Part shown: piece after piece, positions 59,833-64,000 of the stretch
Layout: every line of letters begins with the position of its first letter
Position numbering within the stretch: the first letter of the stretch is position 1
NCBI GenBank assembly: GCA_030681895.1
Contig: JAUXRI010000250.1
Span: 21,517 to 85,516 of the forward strand
Direction: 5' to 3'
Length of the DNA stretch: 64,000 bases
Origin: Myxococcales bacterium
GTDB lineage: Bacteria > Myxococcota > Myxococcia > Myxococcales > Myxococcaceae
The notes under the pieces: model-generated
The model's input: the letters and a program-made list of their open reading frames with translations, nothing else
Told to the model about the DNA's origin: nothing
The model's database searches: none
Made by a program: the position numbers and the translations under genes

Positions 59833-61745
59833 GATCGCGCTCGAGGGCGGCCCTGGTGTGACTTGAGCGACGCAGGCGTACCGCTGCCCGGCGGCACCAG
59901 CGCGTCCTTCCCGTGCCCGATGAGATCGGAGCGCCCGGCCTGCGTCAACGCCTCGCGCGCGTCCTCCCAGTGCTCGGGGTTCCAGTAGAGCAGCAGCGCC
60001 TTCTGGAGCCGCTTCTCCTTGAGGCCGCGCGCCGTGTAGACGGGCTCCATCTTCATGGGATCGATCCCGGTGAAGTACATGCACGCGGCCATCGACATGG
60101 GCGTGGGGATGAAGTCCTGCACCTGGCGCGGACGCCGGCCGTTCTTCTTCAGCCACAGCGCGAGCTCGACCATGTCCTCGAGGCCCGAGCCCGGGTGCCC
60201 CGAGATGAAGTACGGAATGTCGTACTGCTCTTTGCCGGCGTCCTTGCTCGCGCACGCGAACATCGTCTGGAAGCGCTCGTAGCTCTCGATGCCCGGCTTC
60301 TTCATCTTCTCGAGCACGCGGGTGCTGACGTGCTCTGGCGCGACCGAGAGCTGTCCACCAGTGTGATGCGCGGCGAGCTCCTTCACGTAGTCGGGGTTGA
60401 GCTCGGCGAGATCGTAGCGGACGCCCGACGCGATGAAGACGTGCTTCACGCCCTCTTCTTTCCTCACGTTCTGCATCAACTGCACGAGCGGGCCGTGATC
60501 GGTCTTCAGGTTCTCGCAGACCCCCGGGTGCACGCACGAGAGCTTGCGGCACTTCGACTCGATCGCCTCGGACTTGCACTTGAGCTTGTACATGTTGGCG
60601 GTCGGACCGCCGAGATCGGTGATGGTGCCGCGGAAGTCGCCCTGCCGCCGGACCGCGCGGATCTCGCGCAGCACGCTCGACTCGCTGCGCGACTGAATGA
60701 CGCGCCCTTCGTGTTCGGTGATCGAGCAAAACGAGCAGCCGCCGAAGCAGCCCCGCATCACGACGACGGAGTGCTTCACCGTCTCGAACGCCGGCACGCC
60801 TTCGTTGCCGTACATCGGGTGCACCGCGCGGTTGAACGGCAGATCGTACAGCTCATCCATCGCGACCGACGCCTGCCCTGCCCCGCTGCCTTCACCGTCT
60901 TCGAGCGGCTTCGCCGGAGGGTTGAAGAAGACGCCGCGGGTGCCGTGCCGCTGGGCGATCGGGCGTGCGTTGCCCGGGTTGGTCTCCATCTGGAAGTCGC
61001 GGCTCATGCGCGCGAAGGCCGGCATATCTTTCGCGACCTCTTCGTAGCTCGGGAGCACGACGGTCTTCCGGTCGGCGGCGCGCGTCGCCGGGTCGGCCTC
61101 GTGCGTCTTCATCTCGGCATCGGAGATCAGGAACGCGGTGCCGCGGATGTCGCGCAGCGTCTTGATCGACTCGCCGTCGCGCAGGCGCCTGGCGATCTCC
61201 CACACCGGCCGCTCGCCCATGCCGAACACGAGGAGATCGGCCTTCGCGTCGAGGAGGATCGACCGGCGGACCGTGTCGCTCCAGTAGTCGTAGTGCGCGA
61301 TTCGGCGCAATGACGCTTCGATGCCACCGAGCACGATCGGCACGTCGGGGTACGCCTCACGGCACCGGTTCGCGTAGACGATGGTAGCGCGATCGGGTCG
61401 CGCGCCGGTGCGGCCTGCGGGGCTGTATTGGTCTTCGCTCCGGTTCTTCTTCTGCGAGGTCAGCCGGTTCAACATCGAGTCGAGGTTGCCGGCGGCGACT
61501 CCGAAGAAGAGACGCGGCTTGCCCAGCGCTTTGAACGCTTCGGCCGACTGCCAGTCAGGTTGGGGAATCAGCCCGACGCGAAAGCCGCGCCCCTCGAGAA
61601 AGCGGGCGATCAACACAGGCCCGAAGGCCGGGTGATCGACGTACGCGTCACCAGAGATGATGACGATGTCGACGGCGTCCCACCCGCGTGCGTCGAGATC
61701 GGCGCGGCACGTGGGGAGGAACGGGTGAGGGAACTTCGAAGCCAT
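59829..61745 (-). CDS. YgiQ-family radical SAM protein
   Basis: A 638-residue protein of the YgiQ family. The N-terminal B12-binding-like region (AVDIVIISGDAYVDHPAFGPVLIARFLEGRGFRVGLIPQP) is followed by GGIEASLRRIAHYDYWSD and the radical SAM cluster motif CFGGCSFC (Cx3Cx2C), with ITEHEGRVIQSRS and GGPTANMYKLKCKS. The C-terminal DUF3362 region has FIPTPMSMAACMYFTGIDP. The family uses S-adenosylmethionine radicals, but its reaction is not established. ATG 61745 matches the family start MASKFPHPFLPT. Its stop overlaps the start of the secreted-protein gene. Confidence 0.93.
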   Translation of the reverse strand: MASKFPHPFLPTCRADLDARGWDAVDIVIISGDAYVDHPAFGPVLIARFLEGRGFRVGLIPQPDWQSAEAFKALGKPRLFFGVAAGNLDSMLNRLTSQKKNRSEDQYSPAGRTGARPDRATIVYANRCREAYPDVPIVLGGIEASLRRIAHYDYWSDTVRRSILLDAKADLLVFGMGERPVWEIARRLRDGESIKTLRDIRGTAFLISDAEMKTHEADPATRAADRKTVVLPSYEEVAKDMPAFARMSRDFQMETNPGNARPIAQRHGTRGVFFNPPAKPLEDGEGSGAGQASVAMDELYDLPFNRAVHPMYGNEGVPAFETVKHSVVVMRGCFGGCSFCSITEHEGRVIQSRSESSVLREIRAVRRQGDFRGTITDLGGPTANMYKLKCKSEAIESKCRKLSCVHPGVCENLKTDHGPLVQLMQNVRKEEGVKHVFIASGVRYDLAELNPDYVKELAAHHTGGQLSVAPEHVSTRVLEKMKKPGIESYERFQTMFACASKDAGKEQYDIPYFISGHPGSGLEDMVELALWLKKNGRRPRQVQDFIPTPMSMAACMYFTGIDPMKMEPVYTARGLKEKRLQKALLLYWNPEHWEDAREALTQAGRSDLIGHGKDALVPPGSGTPASLKSHQGRPRARS

Positions 61746-61824
61746 GGGCTCCCCTAACGCCCGCTGGTGGGTGCACGCAAATGCAGGGCCCGGGAAGAAA
61801 GGCGCGCTTCCGGTCGACTGCGCC

Positions 61825-63468
61825 TCAGCGGCAGCAGGTGCGCGTGGTCCAGAGCGCACGGGCGCCCGAGTACAGCACCACGTTGCCGTCGTCCTGGATC
61901 GCGAGGAACGCACCGGGAGATCCCGACGTCCGGCTGCTCCAGATCGCTGCACCCGACGCTGCGTACAGCACCAGGTTGCCGTCACCCTGCATCGCGAACG
62001 AGCTGGTGGCCCGGCCTGAGGTGTTGGTCGACCAGATGGGAAAAGGCCCCTGGTAGAGAACCACGTTGCCATCGCCCTGATGAACGAGCGTGAAGCGGCC
62101 ATCGCACGAGGTCACTGACTGGTTCGGCCCGAGCGCCGCGTCGGACGCCAGGAGTCCACACGACGGTGCTGGTGTCGGCGTGGGAGTCGGAGTCGGGGCT
62201 GGCGTCGGAGTCGGGGCTGGCGTCGGGGCTGGCGTCGGGGTCGGCGCGGGCGTTGGATCCGGCTGGGCGACCGCGGTGCCCGTCGACCACAACACCCGAC
62301 CCGTCGGCGCGCGCAGCACCACGTTCCCGTCGTCCTGCACGAAGAGTCGAGCTGCGTCGTTGCCTGCAGTCCGCGTGTTCCACAGCGGCGCGAACGCGGG
62401 CGAGTACAACACCAGGTTTCCATCCGACTGCATCACCAGCACGCCACTGCTGCGTCCATTGGTGCGGCTGCTCCAGCGCGCCGAAGCGCCGTCGTAGAGC
62501 ACCACGTTGCCGTCACCCTGGTGCACGAACGCGAAGCGTCCGTTGCAGCTCGTGACCGACTCGTTGCGGCCGAGCGACGCATCAGGCGCCAGGACACCAC
62601 ACGCCCCCGGCGTCGGCGCGGGCATCGGCATCGGCATCGGCATCGGCATCGGCTGAACCGGCGCGACCGGACAGTGCCCTCGGGCCCCGGGCGTTCGAAC
62701 GACCGCGAGGTGCGTCGGCACGGGGCGCTCCCGGCCATCAGACGGCACGTTCACGATGCGCCCGTTGACGACCATCTCCGAGCTGCCGCCACCATCGAGG
62801 TTGAGCGCCCAATGCGCGCCGAGCGACACCATGTAGTCGGCCGCCTCACGGCACGTCATGCCGCGACGGCCTGAGTTCGGCGCGCGCCCGTCGACGACCA
62901 CCATGAAGAGCTTGCGCTTGTCGGCTGACAGCCCGAGCAGCGTGCGCGGGTGCTGCACCGAGCAGGTGTACTCCGCGTGAGGCAGCACCTCGTGCTGCGC
63001 GACGCCGTCGTGCACGAGCGTGAGGAGCCCCGAGAGCACCTCGTGGTGCGTGGGCGCAGCGCCGTAGCTGGCGTGCATGTGGATGAACTCCGCGACGCCG
63101 GGCCCGAAGACCGCCTGGCCGACGTCACCTTGATCGGGCCTGCCGAAGAACTGGCCACCGTGCGCACTGACCGACGGCGCGCCGCTCCACGAATGGCCGC
63201 CATTGATGGCGATGATGGCGCCCGTCATCGCTGCGAACGACGACACGGTGCGCGTGCCATCGGAGGGCCCGGTCGCGCGCAGCTCGATGCCCGCCTCGCA
63301 GAGATCGATCTCGGCGACGTGAATGCTCCGGCCGGGTGGCCGCACCGCGCGGTACGACAGCTCGCTCGAGCTGGTCGCCGACTCGGCGGCTTCGGTCAAC
63401 GTCGCCTCGGCGTCAGGGCCACAGCCCGCCACTGCCACCGTCATCGCTGCGAGGAGGAGGGTTCTCAT
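61825..63468 (-). CDS. Lipoprotein with phosphodiester glycosidase (NAGPA) domain and two bulb-type lectin domains
   Basis: A 547-residue lipoprotein (MRTLLLAAMTVAVAGC, lipid Cys 16). Residues about 45-265 fit the NAGPA/exopolysaccharide phosphodiester glycosidase fold (AIIAINGGHSW, LLGLSADKRKLFMVVVDGR and the hallmark ALNLDGGGSSEMVVNG). Two bulb-type mannose-binding lectin domains follow (about 285-400 and 435-547), with repeats of the form QGDGNVVLYDG and QSDGNLVLYS. Low-complexity linkers of Pro-Met and Pro-Thr-Pro-Ala repeats join them. It probably trims or binds phosphoglycans on other cells or on the cell's own matrix. Confidence 0.88.
   Translation of the reverse strand: MRTLLLAAMTVAVAGCGPDAEATLTEAAESATSSSELSYRAVRPPGRSIHVAEIDLCEAGIELRATGPSDGTRTVSSFAAMTGAIIAINGGHSWSGAPSVSAHGGQFFGRPDQGDVGQAVFGPGVAEFIHMHASYGAAPTHHEVLSGLLTLVHDGVAQHEVLPHAEYTCSVQHPRTLLGLSADKRKLFMVVVDGRAPNSGRRGMTCREAADYMVSLGAHWALNLDGGGSSEMVVNGRIVNVPSDGRERPVPTHLAVVRTPGARGHCPVAPVQPMPMPMPMPMPAPTPGACGVLAPDASLGRNESVTSCNGRFAFVHQGDGNVVLYDGASARWSSRTNGRSSGVLVMQSDGNLVLYSPAFAPLWNTRTAGNDAARLFVQDDGNVVLRAPTGRVLWSTGTAVAQPDPTPAPTPTPAPTPAPTPTPAPTPTPTPTPAPSCGLLASDAALGPNQSVTSCDGRFTLVHQGDGNVVLYQGPFPIWSTNTSGRATSSFAMQGDGNLVLYAASGAAIWSSRTSGSPGAFLAIQDDGNVVLYSGARALWTTRTCCR
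62161..62263 (-). repeat. Coding repeat tract for Pro/Thr/Ala linker
   Basis: Tandem short units, read on the minus strand, encode PTPAPTPTP-type repeats between the two lectin domains of the phosphodiester glycosidase lipoprotein. A second smaller tract of GGCATC hexamers (about 62622-62653) encodes the Pro-Met repeat before the first lectin domain. Both are in frame and act as flexible spacers. Confidence 0.75.
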
Positions 63469-63470
63469 GT

Positions 63471-63538
63471 CGTGACTGAGTAGTCACGAAAAGCACGAAG
63501 CGGCAGCCCCTCGGGAAAACCGTCACCCGAGGGTGACG
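63471..63538. promoter_or_regulatory. Two perfect inverted repeats in a divergent intergenic region
   Basis: CGTGACT-N4-AGTCACG lies at 63471-63488, just 2 bases before the start codon of the phosphodiester glycosidase lipoprotein. It replaces the ribosome site there. CGTCACCC-GA-GGGTGACG lies at 63521-63538. Further, CCCTCGGG (63508-63515) can pair with CCCGAGGG (63526-63533), an alternative hairpin. They are likely operators or RNA hairpins that control one or both divergent lipoprotein genes. The function is inferred. Confidence 0.5.
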
Positions 63539-63657
63539 TTCACTGCCGTGCACACAGTGTGCGCCCGACTTCGTTGGCCGACGCACGCCATCCGCCGACG
63601 CGTCGACAGGCTCGCTAGACTCACCGCGCTGTCCACTCCCCTCTCAGATCGGCACGC

Positions 63658-64000
63658 ATGAAACCGTCACCCTCTCGGCTGATCGTCGCTGTGCTCTTCG
63701 TGTCTGCGTGCACGGGAGGAAGTGGAGACCCGTGCGACGCGACCACCCCGTGTCCGTCCGGCCAGATGTGCGTGGAGCAGACGTGCGTGGCGGGCGACGG
63801 TGGGTCGGCTGCGGGAGGGAGTTCAGCGGGTGGCTCTGCAGCGGGTGGTTCTGCAGCGGGTGGCTCAACAGCGGGTGGCTCAGCAGCGGGTGGTTCTGCT
63901 GCGGGTGGTTCTGCGGCTGGTGGTTCTGCAGCGGGTGGCTCAGCAGCAGGCGGTTCCGCAGCCGGTGGCTCCGCAGCCGGTGGTTCTGCAGCAGGCGGCT
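63658..64000 (+). CDS. Lipoprotein with (AGGSA)n linker, partial (cut by right edge)
   Basis: At least 114 residues are visible from ATG 63658; the rest lies outside the window. The type II signal peptide (MKPSPSRLIVAVLFVSAC, lipid Cys 18) leads to a short Cys-rich segment (DPCDATTPCPSGQMC and VEQTCVAGDGG), then a repeat of AGGSA units that runs to the edge. The plan is the same as for the RCC1 lipoprotein at 45484: lipid anchor, small Cys-rich head, Gly/Ser/Ala tether. The distal domain is unknown. Confidence 0.8.
   Translation, partial: MKPSPSRLIVAVLFVSACTGGSGDPCDATTPCPSGQMCVEQTCVAGDGGSAAGGSSAGGSAAGGSAAGGSTAGGSAAGGSAAGGSAAGGSAAGGSAAGGSAAGGSAAGGSAAGG
63803..64000 (+). repeat. Coding minisatellite, 15-bp unit, continues past the edge
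   Basis: Tandem copies of a 15-base unit of the form GCGGGTGGCTCTGCA encode AGGSA in the partial lipoprotein gene. At least twelve copies are visible. Variation is mostly at third codon positions. Confidence 0.9.

Overview
The window looks like chromosomal DNA of a myxobacterium or close relative (Myxococcota). It is uniformly GC-rich and densely coded, with many genes overlapping by 1-8 bases. Lineage clues are an ImuA/ImuB/DnaE2 mutagenesis cassette preceded by operators that fit the Myxococcus xanthus-type LexA box, a CglD-like calcium-repeat/VWA lipoprotein, many type II signal peptides, lipoproteins with long (AGGSAGGST)n or (AGGSA)n linkers, and a TonB-dependent receptor with a TonB-C-like domain at its N-terminus. 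No rRNA, tRNA, CRISPR array, IS element or phage was found. The taxonomic assignment is an inference from gene content.

Layout. 1-6.5 kb: an ECF sigma factor with a FecR-like partner (cut by the left edge), a secreted protein of unknown function, an MtfA-type peptidase, replicative helicase DnaB, a response regulator with a degenerate GGDEF domain, and a lipoprotein. 6.5-10 kb: the CglD-like lipoprotein. 10-20 kb: housekeeping and small conserved genes (C26 amidohydrolase, ThiE, DUF1844 protein, SRPBCC protein, ClpB, TruA), a 0.7 kb gene-free stretch with a striking 23-bp inverted repeat, and a short divergent GT51-like protein. 20-24.6 kb: a TetR/SDR divergent pair, an epoxide-hydrolase-like enzyme, a secreted protein and a GNAT. 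24.6-30.7 kb: imuA, an unreported 54-codon gene, imuB and dnaE2, with two LexA-like operators. 30.8-31.6 kb: a VapBC-type toxin-antitoxin pair with an apparently leaderless promoter.

31.6-40.7 kb is the most unusual region. Two divergent, tightly coupled transcription units encode an inner-membrane b-type cytochrome, an outer-membrane beta-barrel and a 30-haem cytochrome on one side, and a membrane-anchored ferredoxin-flavoprotein and a 27-haem lipoprotein on the other. Together they have the parts expected of a trans-envelope or extracellular electron-transfer conduit running from NAD(P)H and quinol to the cell surface. This is an inference from architecture; no close described system is recognised.

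40.7-48 kb: a phytochelatin-synthase-like protease, a MshEN-GAF-adenylate cyclase, several lipoproteins and an RCC1-repeat lipoprotein with a minisatellite linker. 48-52 kb: a lysine-fermentation operon (kamD, an extra secreted-protein gene, kamE, kal, kce). 52-59 kb: a propeller/dihaem cytochrome lipoprotein, a zinc-ribbon membrane protein, and a TonB-dependent receptor coupled to a lipoprotein. 59-64 kb: a YgiQ-type radical SAM enzyme coupled to a secreted protein, a phosphodiester glycosidase/bulb-lectin lipoprotein, and a minisatellite lipoprotein cut by the right edge.
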